Of a DNA stretch of 43,076 bases, positions 24,635-32,533 are shown one piece after another. Position 1 is the stretch's first letter. The number at the start of each line of letters is the position of its first letter. The DNA comes from Promethearchaeota archaeon (GTDB lineage: Archaea > Asgardarchaeota > Lokiarchaeia > Sigyniarchaeales > SOKP01): assembly GCA_030603385.1 (NCBI GenBank), contig JAUVXW010000037.1, forward strand, positions 1-43,076, written 5' to 3'. The translations under genes and the position numbers were made by a program. The notes under the pieces are model-generated. The model searched no databases. It saw only the letters and a program-made list of their open reading frames with translations, and was not told the DNA's origin.

Positions 24635-25093
24635 TTACTCTTGATCATATTTCTTGATTTTAAATAAATTCCTCCATATTTTTTTTATATCTAAAATCTT
24701 TGCCAAATAGAAGCTTGTTAAGAGAATTATACTCATAAAGAATAATATTGTATATACAAGAAAAAAAACTCCTCCATATTGTGTATTAAACAGGGCAATC
24801 AACCCCCCAGAACTAAAAAAACAAATATCCATTAGAGAATTGATAACACTATCTCTCCTTTTTGCAAATTTAATCCCTTTATAATAAAAAATAGTATTTT
24901 CTAATGATTCCCAGATTATTGCTATAAAAGAAGTGTACATTAAACTAAAGATACCAAGAGGAATGCTGTACAGAATAAATAAAATTCCATTTAATACTAT
25001 AAAAATTAAATACCCAATAATTAGATGGGTGAAACTAAAAAAATCAATAGCTGTAATCCCAATATCGTCTTTATTTGTGGCTATCACTTTCAT
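24635..25093 (-). CDS. four-helix membrane protein with WE..E/D..N..D motif
   Basis: 152 residues with four hydrophobic helices. The middle carries IIWESLENTIFYYKG and RRDSVINSLMDICFFSSGG, a pattern of WExxEN plus DSxxNxxxD that occurs in uncharacterised small membrane families related to VanZ/DUF2238-like proteins. Acidic residues inside the membrane suggest metal or substrate handling, but no activity is established. Start ATG at 25093. It is convergent with the LRR gene and has no operon partner. Confidence 0.6.
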   Translation of the reverse strand: MKVIATNKDDIGITAIDFFSFTHLIIGYLIFIVLNGILFILYSIPLGIFSLMYTSFIAIIWESLENTIFYYKGIKFAKRRDSVINSLMDICFFSSGGLIALFNTQYGGVFFLVYTILFFMSIILLTSFYLAKILDIKKIWRNLFKIKKYDQE

Positions 25094-25140
25094 TTTTATA
25101 AATGTTATAAACTAGATTAACTTGAAACCTGTTATAAGTA

Positions 25141-26289
25141 TTATATCTTAAATTTTTCATATGCAGTATTGCAGGGATGATCATCAGTAACCCAAAATTC
25201 TCTCACTTGTGGAAGAACAATTATGGAACCAAGAGTACCTGCGGAAATTCCATGTGTACATATTGTAAAATCATCTGGTTCCCTATTATCATGATCACTT
25301 AAAATGGTTTTTATAGTATCCATCGTAATTTTCCCCTTCTTTTTTGCTAATAATTTAATTTCTCTTTCATATCGTCTTATTGGAGATTCTATAGGAGATA
25401 TATCCATATCATCCATTTTAAAGCGTATATGATCAGGTAAATTGGCGTCTTTAAGTTCTTCTGTTTGGTAGTGATTAGTGTGAGCTAAGATTCCATGTTC
25501 AGGCCTCCGAATTGCGTGCCGAGTACTTGTAGTCTCAATAACACATGTATCTCCAGAGATGTCCATAAGCCCATAATGGCATCCATTTGAGCGATCAGGG
25601 AATTTTGTTATAAAATTAATAGCTTCTTGAGTTGTCGCACAAGTTTCTAAGACTTCTTGTACGATAAAAGTACCAGGAACACCTTTCAACTTAAAATCGA
25701 GTGGTTCTTTTTTCCAAGAGCGACCATAATTATAACCAATTGCTAAACCTTCCTCATTTATTCCCATATGACTCCCTGTAAGTGGATATTGGGTAAAGTT
25801 TATATTTTTATATCCATCTTCAGGGCTTTCTTCGCGAACTACCTGAAATGGCTGAAGAACATTAGGAAAATCATAGTTTCTGCCAAAGATCATCGAATCA
25901 TCTGAAGTAGCTTCAGGAGTTGCAAAAATCATTGAGCATGCCTGAACTGGGGGATTTTTATAAATTGATTTTGGATCTCCTGACATGACTTCCAAAAAAT
26001 GAGCTCCGTATATAATATTTCTTCTTATATCAGCTGCTTTACCTACTGATATCATTTTTTCAAATTGACCTGGAAGGATTTGTTGTATTGACTTCTTTAA
26101 ATTCTTTTTACCCATAATACCTAAAGCAAGTTTGATTATTGAGAGGGGTATTAGTTTAGATGTCACTTCTGAAAACATTTTTGAATGAAAGACAATATCA
26201 AACATATTATGAATCTTATCCTTTAATAAATCTCCCTGTTGGAAGCCTCTTTCAGCAGGATTTCCCTGCAATTTAATAAAATCAACCAG
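25141..26289 (-). CDS. C45-family peptidase / acyl-coenzyme A:6-APA acyltransferase-like
   Basis: About 380 residues of the Ntn-hydrolase family that includes isopenicillin N acyltransferase and bile-salt/acylase relatives. Key elements: GNPAERGFQQG at the N-terminus, the self-processing nucleophile in PVQACSMIFA, FGRNYDFP with its Arg and Asp, GSHMGINEEGLAIGYN, and ATTQEAINFI toward the end. The precursor should cleave before the cysteine to expose it. Members hydrolyse or transfer amide-linked acyl groups. The formal start is TTG 26271, but the frame is open up to the previous gene and a GAGAGGAAG ribosome-binding sequence sits eight bases before CTG 26289, right behind that gene's stop; I place the start there, tentatively. 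Coupled to the upstream gene. Confidence 0.8.
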   Translation of the reverse strand: MVDFIKLQGNPAERGFQQGDLLKDKIHNMFDIVFHSKMFSEVTSKLIPLSIIKLALGIMGKKNLKKSIQQILPGQFEKMISVGKAADIRRNIIYGAHFLEVMSGDPKSIYKNPPVQACSMIFATPEATSDDSMIFGRNYDFPNVLQPFQVVREESPEDGYKNINFTQYPLTGSHMGINEEGLAIGYNYGRSWKKEPLDFKLKGVPGTFIVQEVLETCATTQEAINFITKFPDRSNGCHYGLMDISGDTCVIETTSTRHAIRRPEHGILAHTNHYQTEELKDANLPDHIRFKMDDMDISPIESPIRRYEREIKLLAKKKGKITMDTIKTILSDHDNREPDDFTICTHGISAGTLGSIIVLPQVREFWVTDDHPCNTAYEKFKI

Positions 26290-26291
26290 TG

Positions 26292-27692
26292 TTATAACTT
26301 CCTCTCTTGCATTCTTAATAAAATAATCGCGATAACAACAATAGATAATGCTACAATAATTTGAATCACTCCAATTCCAGGAAGATCTTCTGCAAAAATA
26401 TCACCTAAAGCTAATGAAATCACTAAAGTAGCTAATTCAAACAAAGCAAGGTAATTAAGAATCGCTAAAAATTTATTTTCTATCGCTGAAGATTTAGTAT
26501 TGAGAGTATTCCTCTGCCTATTTAGAGTTTTTCTAATTCTCCCAATAACATCATCAGTTGCTTTTGAGAAAGTAAAACCATCTAATTTATCTATTTGCTC
26601 ATTGAACATGCTTGTTTTAAATGTACTAGTAAATAATAACCGAGTAATTTTTGATATGATTACGTCTTTATTTAATTCTAGAATAATTCTGTTTAATTCA
26701 GTCTCGAGTTTTTCAAGATTATCAATTTTATCTTTTAAAGTTAGATCTTCTTCCATAGCTCGGGTTTCTGAGATAATTCGATCAAATTTTTCAGCAACAA
26801 CTAAAATATTCTCCATATGCATTAAGATTAAAAATCTTTGCACATTTCCGACTTCTGGGCCATAAAGAGTATCTATTAAGAAATTTTTCATTGTATATGG
26901 ATCTAAAAGACCTGGTCCTGGGATAACTACATTTCCTGCATGGGTTATCATTACAAATTCGTCAGTATAAGGAGAAAGATTTTTAAGATTAATTTGATCT
27001 CTATAAGCTACAGGATCTAACTCGTGATACTTATCAGTTCGTAGAGTTAATCCGATTGAATACCGTGCATTCTTACCTATTTCCTGTCCAATAAATCTAT
27101 AATCAGATCTTTTAAAATCTGGTTTAGCATCCCATATGATCCAAGTATGATGCCAGGGTTCTAAACTAGATTCCAATTTAGCTTTATCTGGATATTCTGC
27201 TTTTTTCAATAGCTCTATAACATTATCTCTTATCTCTATAAATTTTTCTGTTATTGGTCTACCTGTACTTTGAAGTATCATATTCGAGGGTTGGGAAATT
27301 TCAATAAAATCTTCTATTTTATGATAATTGTCAAATATTAACTCACAGTGAATAACAAGTACAGAACCGTAATGAATGTGTCCTTCTAACCTTATTTTCC
27401 CTACTATATGTGGATCAGTAGAGCAAGAAAATCTATCTGATTCCCCTATTTTGAAGCAAACAGGAGCATAATTATGAGATTGACTTGAAATCCATTTTAA
27501 TGGTTGATCAACTTTGGTTCCATCTACCATTTCAATTTTAAATCGATAACCGTTGTATAATTTAAGAGATCCCTCCCTTTCTAAAAATTTTCTTACTTCC
27601 GGAAGTTCAAAATATAGCCCTAGCTCATAAAATTTCCAAAAAACAAGAGTTACCTTAAATGTATATTCTTCTTCTGAATCTGAATACGTCAT
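26292..27692 (-). CDS. uncharacterised protein: soluble domain, coiled coil, two C-terminal membrane helices
   Basis: 466 residues, not recognised. The first 300 residues are mixed alpha/beta with many aromatics (EPWHHTWIIWDAKPDF in the middle). Next comes a long heptad-rich helix region (about 310-400; LKDKIDNLEKLETELNRIIL). Two membrane helices close the protein (about 405-430 and 440-460). This outline resembles CorA-type transporters and RMND1/DUF155 proteins, but the GMN loop of CorA is absent (the loop reads LGDIFAEDLPGIG). It is followed at once by the C45 acyltransferase gene, so the two are probably cotranscribed. ATG at 27692 preceded by AAGGGA. Confidence 0.6.
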   Translation of the reverse strand: MTYSDSEEEYTFKVTLVFWKFYELGLYFELPEVRKFLEREGSLKLYNGYRFKIEMVDGTKVDQPLKWISSQSHNYAPVCFKIGESDRFSCSTDPHIVGKIRLEGHIHYGSVLVIHCELIFDNYHKIEDFIEISQPSNMILQSTGRPITEKFIEIRDNVIELLKKAEYPDKAKLESSLEPWHHTWIIWDAKPDFKRSDYRFIGQEIGKNARYSIGLTLRTDKYHELDPVAYRDQINLKNLSPYTDEFVMITHAGNVVIPGPGLLDPYTMKNFLIDTLYGPEVGNVQRFLILMHMENILVVAEKFDRIISETRAMEEDLTLKDKIDNLEKLETELNRIILELNKDVIISKITRLLFTSTFKTSMFNEQIDKLDGFTFSKATDDVIGRIRKTLNRQRNTLNTKSSAIENKFLAILNYLALFELATLVISLALGDIFAEDLPGIGVIQIIVALSIVVIAIILLRMQERKL

Positions 27693-27770
27693 AAATATCC
27701 CTTAATAAGTTTAATATATACTATGTTTCTTAAATATAAAATAATCTCATTTTTTTTAAAAATGGACTCA

Positions 27771-27863
27771 TTATAGGGTTTCAACTGGTTTACCTGTGTC
27801 CTTATTTGTTTCTCCTAAATATCCTGCACCATGAGGAAGACCACCAATTCCAGGTTTAACCAT
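27771..27863 (-). pseudogene. 30-codon gene remnant or microprotein
   Basis: On the minus strand ATG 27863 reads MVKPGIGGLPHGAGYLGE and on to a stop at 27771. The frame also runs upstream to a TAG at 27882. So many Gly, Pro and His codons in this AT-rich spacer look like real coding. It could be the tail of a decayed enzyme; I do not know which. The rest of the 27693-28002 spacer shows nothing. Confidence 0.3.
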
Positions 27864-28002
27864 AGGTGCATTGAATTTTCCCTAAGAGGAATATATGGTT
27901 TAAAAGAATTTAGATAGATTATGAGAAATTTATACAGATGATTTCGAAAAAAAATATATTTTACTCGTGTATTCGACTTTCATGAATATACACACCTTCA
28001 TT

Positions 28003-28719
28003 TCAGGTCGGTTTGCTGATTATGCCATTTGGGGGTTCGAGTAACTCGATCCAGTTTCCACAAGGGTCTTCCACGAATGCAAGACGTACTGGACCAAATA
28101 TTCTGGGTGTAACTGGAAAATGGATGCCCTTCGCAGAAAGTTGGTTGAAGGTCCTGTCTAGATCATTGGTGTACCACCCTAAGTGATCAATAGGACGTTG
28201 AGCAGTTGAAAGAACGGGTGATGCCGCTTGGGTGAACAGGATTAGTATAGTGTCGTATTCGAGCGAGAGTCGGATCTCATCCCATTTCCAGGTTATACGT
28301 GTGCCACCCAAGTTGGATTCATACCAATTACGTAATTGCTCCGGCTCTGAAGAAGCGATATTAATATGGGTATAACCAATACGACAACTCTTGATTAGTT
28401 CGAATGGTATACCCCACGGATCCAGCACTCTAGCAGTATGACGCGTAATACCATCAATGGAACCCCCAGCAGATTGCCAATCAGCGACTGCCTCACTGAC
28501 GTCTAAAACCCCGATGCCGATGCTCTCAATACGTCCATCACTCGGTTCAGGAGCAACCCTAATGCTCTGAATCTGCAGTAGATTTGGGCCACAATACAGA
28601 TTTTCAGAGCGTTTTGTTGGCTGGGTTCGTTTTGCAGGTGAATGTTGCTCGTGCCATTTAGCAGCTGCTTCTCGATCGGTGAGTGTGATATGTACATGGT
28701 GCCAAGGTAGACTCTTCAT
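28003..28719 (-). CDS. two-domain glyoxalase/VOC protein, GC-rich, probably acquired
   Basis: 238 residues from ATG 28719 (a TTG 12 bases upstream is possible). Two vicinal-oxygen-chelate modules: the first around LPWHHVHITLTD to VLDPWGIPFELI, the second from IGYTHINIASSEPEQLRNWY to VEDPCGNWIELLEP. The EDPxGNxxEL ending and histidines at the module starts (HHVHI, YTHINI) are the usual metal ligands of glyoxalase I/extradiol-type proteins. Exact reaction unknown. Base composition and codon use (CTG, GCC, CGT, CCG codons) are clearly unlike neighbours, which use A/T-ending codons. With the gene remnant on its 3' side this suggests recent transfer from a GC-richer donor. Confidence 0.8.
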   Translation of the reverse strand: MKSLPWHHVHITLTDREAAAKWHEQHSPAKRTQPTKRSENLYCGPNLLQIQSIRVAPEPSDGRIESIGIGVLDVSEAVADWQSAGGSIDGITRHTARVLDPWGIPFELIKSCRIGYTHINIASSEPEQLRNWYESNLGGTRITWKWDEIRLSLEYDTILILFTQAASPVLSTAQRPIDHLGWYTNDLDRTFNQLSAKGIHFPVTPRIFGPVRLAFVEDPCGNWIELLEPPNGIISKPT

Positions 28720-28901
28720 GGTTTTATTCAATTTTTTAATTTTAGTAATTAGATTTAATATATCAAACCAATATTATCTTATAAATTTTAAATTGCTACT
28801 AATTAGTTTATAAGATAATTAATGAAATAAGGAAAAAAATATTAGCATAAAGAAGTCTATAATTTTATTAAGCAATAATGTTATCAATTTGAGGAAACAC
28901 T

Positions 28902-29504
28902 TTGAAATCTAATATTAGAGTTGCTATTGAAGAAGATGCTGAAGGAATTCTTAATGCTCTTAAGCAAAACCTGATTGAAATAAGAGAAGTTGATGAAATC
29001 TCTCAAAAACAAAGAAAAAAATTAGAGGAAGAAGGTTTTTTACGAAAAGAAGTTGACATAGATTACTACAAAAAACTGATTGAAGATCCTGACGTTGATA
29101 TTTATGTTGCGAAAAATAATGATGGAAACATTATTGGTTTTGCAATCATACATAGAAAAAAATACGACATCACAAAAGTACGTGATGTTGTTGGTAATCT
29201 CTCCTTCGAAAATAAAAAAACAAATGATTTACTCATTAATGCAAAAACCGAATTTGCTTATTTGGACCAAGTGAGTATTTTACCAGAATATAAACGTAAA
29301 GGAGTAGGTACTGCCATTTTTCAAAAAGGCTTACTAAAGATAAAAACGCCTGTTGTTGCCTTTATTGTAGAAAAACCGATATTTAATAAAGCCTCTGTTT
29401 ATTGGCATGAAAATAATGGATTTGAATTATCCGCCATAAGTGGTGGCGATTATAAGGGAAAAGCTTTTAAATTCCAAGTATTTGTGCATTGGAATGAAAA
29501 ATAA
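28902..29504 (+). CDS. GNAT-family N-acetyltransferase
   Basis: 200 residues. The acetyl-CoA signature is clear: strand 4 QVSILPEYKRKGVGTAIFQK (123-142), including the R/Q-x-x-G-x-G/A loop as RKGVGT. The N-terminal IRVAIEEDAEGILNAL and the C-terminal VYWHENNGFEL are typical too. It transfers an acetyl group to an amine; substrate unknown. An unusual charged helix (EISQKQRKKLEEEG) extends the early part. Start is TTG 28902, chosen because GAGGA lies six bases upstream. Monocistronic. Confidence 0.85.
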   Translation: MKSNIRVAIEEDAEGILNALKQNLIEIREVDEISQKQRKKLEEEGFLRKEVDIDYYKKLIEDPDVDIYVAKNNDGNIIGFAIIHRKKYDITKVRDVVGNLSFENKKTNDLLINAKTEFAYLDQVSILPEYKRKGVGTAIFQKGLLKIKTPVVAFIVEKPIFNKASVYWHENNGFELSAISGGDYKGKAFKFQVFVHWNEK

Positions 29505-29738
29505 TCAAGAAGCAGATATTTAATTTATTATCGAAACGCTTTCTTTATTATTAAAAATTTATAAATAAATTCTTTTATAGTTAAATGAAAATTACTTAAA
29601 AGCACTTAATATTAGATATTAATTTCATTTTTTTGACTTAGAAAAGAGTTAGCCATTATAATAATAATTTTTTTAATTCATTATGAATAGTTCTCATCAA
29701 GACTGATGGAATTGATAAAGATTTTTTAAGGTTATAAC

Positions 29739-30551
29739 ATGAGTCGAATTGAGCATCACAGTGCTTTTGGTATTCTTATTTATTATCTAATATATATAAT
29801 TTGGACTAGATCGCTGATAGTTCCAAGTTATTATTTCAATGCAATAGTCTATTTTTCTTTGCTTCCCGACTTTGACGTGATATATTATTTTTTTAAAAGT
29901 AAAGGGAGATTAAAGCTCACTATGGAATATCAGCACCATTTAAATTCCCTTACTCATTATCCTCTCATTTTTTCCCATGTTATTATTATATTTATAATTA
30001 GTGTCATAATCAATTTTTATCCTCTCTATTTTTTGATTTCAGTTATAGGAATTTACGGTGGCCATTTTATAATTGATACAATAGCAAGTGGAGATGGAAT
30101 AATGTGGGGAAAAAACCCGTTCAGAAGAAAAAAGTACACTCGATTTATTAACAAATATTGTGATAAAACAGATGGATATCATGGTAGATATTGGGATGCT
30201 AGATACCGGCAAACCAAGATGTATAAAACAGGAAATTATGCTGTAATTGTAGTGCTTATAATTATTTCTTTTCATATTTTGAATTTATATATTTCAATTG
30301 GTTTATCCACCAGGACTCCAAGAAGCAGCCTTTTTAGCCTCATAATTTTCTTTTTAATACTACTTTATTTTGGATTAAGAAATCCCAAAGAAAAGTGGCT
30401 AAGAGAACCCCCAGAAGGTAGGTATTCGGATTACAGAGTCAATATGGAATATATTAATGGACTGAGTGAAAGTAATAGAAAGAATCATATAGAGAAACAT
30501 CAAGGACTATTAGAAAAAATTTATAAAATTAAATCTGAAGAAACTATTTAA
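29739..30551 (+). CDS. YdjM/DUF457-like membrane-bound metal-dependent hydrolase
   Basis: 270 residues, about five membrane helices. Family residues visible: EHHSAFGILIYYL near the N-terminus, LLPDFDVIYYF, QHHLNSLTHYPLIFSH, and GGHFIIDTIASGDGIMWGKN. These place His and Asp residues at the membrane face in the order expected of the YdjM/LexA-regulated membrane hydrolases, which are thought to bind metal; the natural substrate is not known. The stretch KYCDKTDGYHGRYWDARYRQ after the fourth motif is unusual. Start ATG with AAGGTT upstream. Confidence 0.75.
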   Translation: MSRIEHHSAFGILIYYLIYIIWTRSLIVPSYYFNAIVYFSLLPDFDVIYYFFKSKGRLKLTMEYQHHLNSLTHYPLIFSHVIIIFIISVIINFYPLYFLISVIGIYGGHFIIDTIASGDGIMWGKNPFRRKKYTRFINKYCDKTDGYHGRYWDARYRQTKMYKTGNYAVIVVLIIISFHILNLYISIGLSTRTPRSSLFSLIIFFLILLYFGLRNPKEKWLREPPEGRYSDYRVNMEYINGLSESNRKNHIEKHQGLLEKIYKIKSEETI

Positions 30552-30591
30552 TACCAAAAATTAAGTAAAAAATCAATTAAAAAAATAGTGT

Positions 30592-31275
30592 TTATTGTTC
30601 AATTTCTGGAGTTTCAGCAAGTTTTTCGATAATATTAATTATGTCTTCTGCAAGTTCATATCTTTCAGCGCGATATTTCTCACGATTTAGTCTCTTTTCA
30701 ACCTGTAATGGATTACCAACTTTCACCTTAATTGCAGTACCTGTAAACATATTTAAAATTTTAGCTTTGTCTTGGATAATCGCTATAGGGATAATTGGAG
30801 CATCCGCTGCAATTGCAAATTTAATTATCGCTGCCATTGTTTTCACTTGTACTTCTCGATCTCGCTTTGCTTCGGGTGTCATAGCAACAAGGTCGCCTTT
30901 CTGATTTAGAATCTCAAATACTTTTTCAATAGGTTCAGTATCTTCCTTGCTTTCAGTTCCACGAATCATTCCAAGGCTCTTAAGAACTGGACCAAGAATC
31001 TGATGTTTCATCATTTTTGGATCTAGCATGAAATGTATTTTACGTCCTGATACTTGACTTATAATTAACATATCGCGTATAATATCTTTTGCTACCGTAG
31101 TAAGAATAGCTTTTCCTCTTATAGGTACATTATCCTTACCTTCGATTCTTAAATTCATAAATGCTTGAAAAAATAATCCACTTAATCCTTTTACAGCACC
31201 ATAAAGAATATCAGTAGCGATTACTTTCGGATTTAACTTATCTGAATCTTCTGAAACTACTTGTTCTTCAACCAT
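30592..31275 (-). CDS. PlsC-like acyltransferase-fold protein lacking the catalytic His
   Basis: 227 residues with the outline of 1-acylglycerol-3-phosphate acyltransferases: VEGKDNVP-like opening (IEGKDNVPIRGKAILTTVAK), GPVLKSLGMIRG, then LVAMTPEAKRDR and APIIPIAII. The essential HxxxxD is KDIIRD here (K63, D68), so the catalytic histidine is missing, and the FPEGxRS box is changed to TPEAKRDR. Probably the fold is kept for lipid or acyl-CoA binding, or chemistry differs. Archaeal membranes normally have ether lipids, so a true PlsC would be surprising. It is the last gene of the minus-strand dehydratase-activase operon (17 bases after the previous gene; AAGGTG ribosome binding site). Confidence 0.7.
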   Translation of the reverse strand: MVEEQVVSEDSDKLNPKVIATDILYGAVKGLSGLFFQAFMNLRIEGKDNVPIRGKAILTTVAKDIIRDMLIISQVSGRKIHFMLDPKMMKHQILGPVLKSLGMIRGTESKEDTEPIEKVFEILNQKGDLVAMTPEAKRDREVQVKTMAAIIKFAIAADAPIIPIAIIQDKAKILNMFTGTAIKVKVGNPLQVEKRLNREKYRAERYELAEDIINIIEKLAETPEIEQ

Positions 31276-31299
31276 ATTATATTTACACCTTACATTATA

Positions 31300-31494
31300 T
31301 TATAACTTATCTATAAAATCGTTAACTTCTTCCATTCTTTTTTCATAATATTCTTTTAATTCTTTTTCTGATACAAAAGTGGGAATAACCTTTTCAGTAT
31401 ACAGGTCAAAAATCGTACTCAACTTTGTTTTATGTCTTAGGGTTTCGAGAAATTCTTCACCTAAATCTTTTAACTGTCTTAAAAACTCTGCCAT
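31300..31494 (-). CDS. 64-residue helical protein of the activase operon
   Basis: ATG 31494 lies four bases after the stop codon of the BcrA-type ATPase; a longer frame with other start codons exists but would overlap that gene by 40 bases. MAEFLRQLKDLGEEFLETLRHK and the final KELKEYYEKRMEEVNDFIDKL predict two amphipathic helices joined by LSTIFDLYTEKVIPTFV. No family recognised. Tight spacing on both sides suggests a small accessory subunit made with the activase and PlsC-like protein. Confidence 0.65.
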   Translation of the reverse strand: MAEFLRQLKDLGEEFLETLRHKTKLSTIFDLYTEKVIPTFVSEKELKEYYEKRMEEVNDFIDKL

Positions 31495-31498
31495 TCTC

Positions 31499-32521
31499 TT
31501 AAAATACCTCCCATTTTCCACATCTACTACCCCATCGAGCAATTACTTTATTCTCATCCTGAGGCATTTTAACTTGAATAATGGTGCAATTATTGGGGCA
31601 ATCACCGCACAGAAATGCTGATGTTTTAAATTCTAGATCACCCACATTGAGTCCTCGAAACAGAGTTTCGGTAGGATGATCTAAATAATAATCTCTCACT
31701 AGGATTGCCATTCCTAAGGCACCCATTAAAACGTTATATTTCGGAACGATGACTTCACATTCCAGATGTCTTTCAAAAGCTTGTACAATTCCTTCATTAT
31801 AAGATACTCCACCTTGAAAGACTATGGGTTCTGCTAATTCTTTCCCCTTTGACAAATTGTTCATATAATTTCTAACTAATGAATCACACAAACCTGCTAT
31901 GATATCTTCTCTAGAATAACCCGCATTTTGCTTATGTATCATATCAGATTCTGCAAATACTGTACATCTTCCAGCAATGCTTGCTGGATTTTTAGCCTTT
32001 ATCGCATAACTTCCAAAGTCCTCAATTGGAATTCCTAATCTCGAGGCTTGATGATCAAGGAAGGAACCTGTACCTGCTGCGCACACTGAATTCATGGCAA
32101 AATCCACTATAATACCATCTCGTAGAATGATGAGTTTCGAATCTTGACCACCAATTTCTAAAATTGTTCTTACATCGGGATACAATGCCTGCGCCGCAAC
32201 CGCATGAGCAATTATTTCAGTTTTAGCAAGATCACCACCAACAATGGCTTTTGTTAAATATCTTGCTGAACCAGTAGTACCACAACAACGAATTTCATAT
32301 TCTTGTAGTTCCTCGCTTTCCTCAATATTTACTCTTAGATCTTCCATACCTGCCTTAGCGGATTCTATAGGTGAACCCCTATTACGTAGAAAGACGCTAC
32401 TTAGTAGATTACCTTCTAGATCCATTAATACAAACTTGCAGGTTACACTTCCAATATCTATTCCGAGAAAAGCATCTAACTTTCCGTCATCTTTAGCAAC
32501 TTTATCTGAAACTTGTACCAT
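31499..32521 (-). CDS. BadF/BadG/BcrA/HgdC-type ATPase (2-hydroxyacyl-CoA dehydratase activator)
   Basis: 340 residues of the ASKHA-fold activators. ATP-site motifs: GIDIGSVTCK (20-29), IGGQDSK (123-129), and QGGVSYNEG. Cysteines C147 (NSVCAAGTGS) and C186 (AGRCTVFAESD) each contribute two ligands to the [4Fe-4S] cluster bridging the dimer. The family drives an electron to low potential by ATP hydrolysis for radical dehydration of 2-hydroxyacyl-CoA or dearomatisation of benzoyl-CoA. A C-terminal extension has four to five extra cysteines (CGDCPNNC and SRCGKW), similar to the large fused CoA activases. It starts 12 bases after the DUF2229 gene stop: one operon. No classical HgdA-type subunit is in view. 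Confidence 0.9.
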   Translation of the reverse strand: MVQVSDKVAKDDGKLDAFLGIDIGSVTCKFVLMDLEGNLLSSVFLRNRGSPIESAKAGMEDLRVNIEESEELQEYEIRCCGTTGSARYLTKAIVGGDLAKTEIIAHAVAAQALYPDVRTILEIGGQDSKLIILRDGIIVDFAMNSVCAAGTGSFLDHQASRLGIPIEDFGSYAIKAKNPASIAGRCTVFAESDMIHKQNAGYSREDIIAGLCDSLVRNYMNNLSKGKELAEPIVFQGGVSYNEGIVQAFERHLECEVIVPKYNVLMGALGMAILVRDYYLDHPTETLFRGLNVGDLEFKTSAFLCGDCPNNCTIIQVKMPQDENKVIARWGSRCGKWEVF

Positions 32522-32533
32522 TTAATCACATCT

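Noticed and set aside
26292..27692. CorA-type magnesium channel
   Set aside because: The coiled coil plus two C-terminal helices fit, but the GMN loop is absent, so the name would be unsupported.
28020..28045. tRNA-like GGTTCGA block
   Set aside because: It lies inside the GC-rich VOC gene, and no acceptor or anticodon stems can be formed around it.
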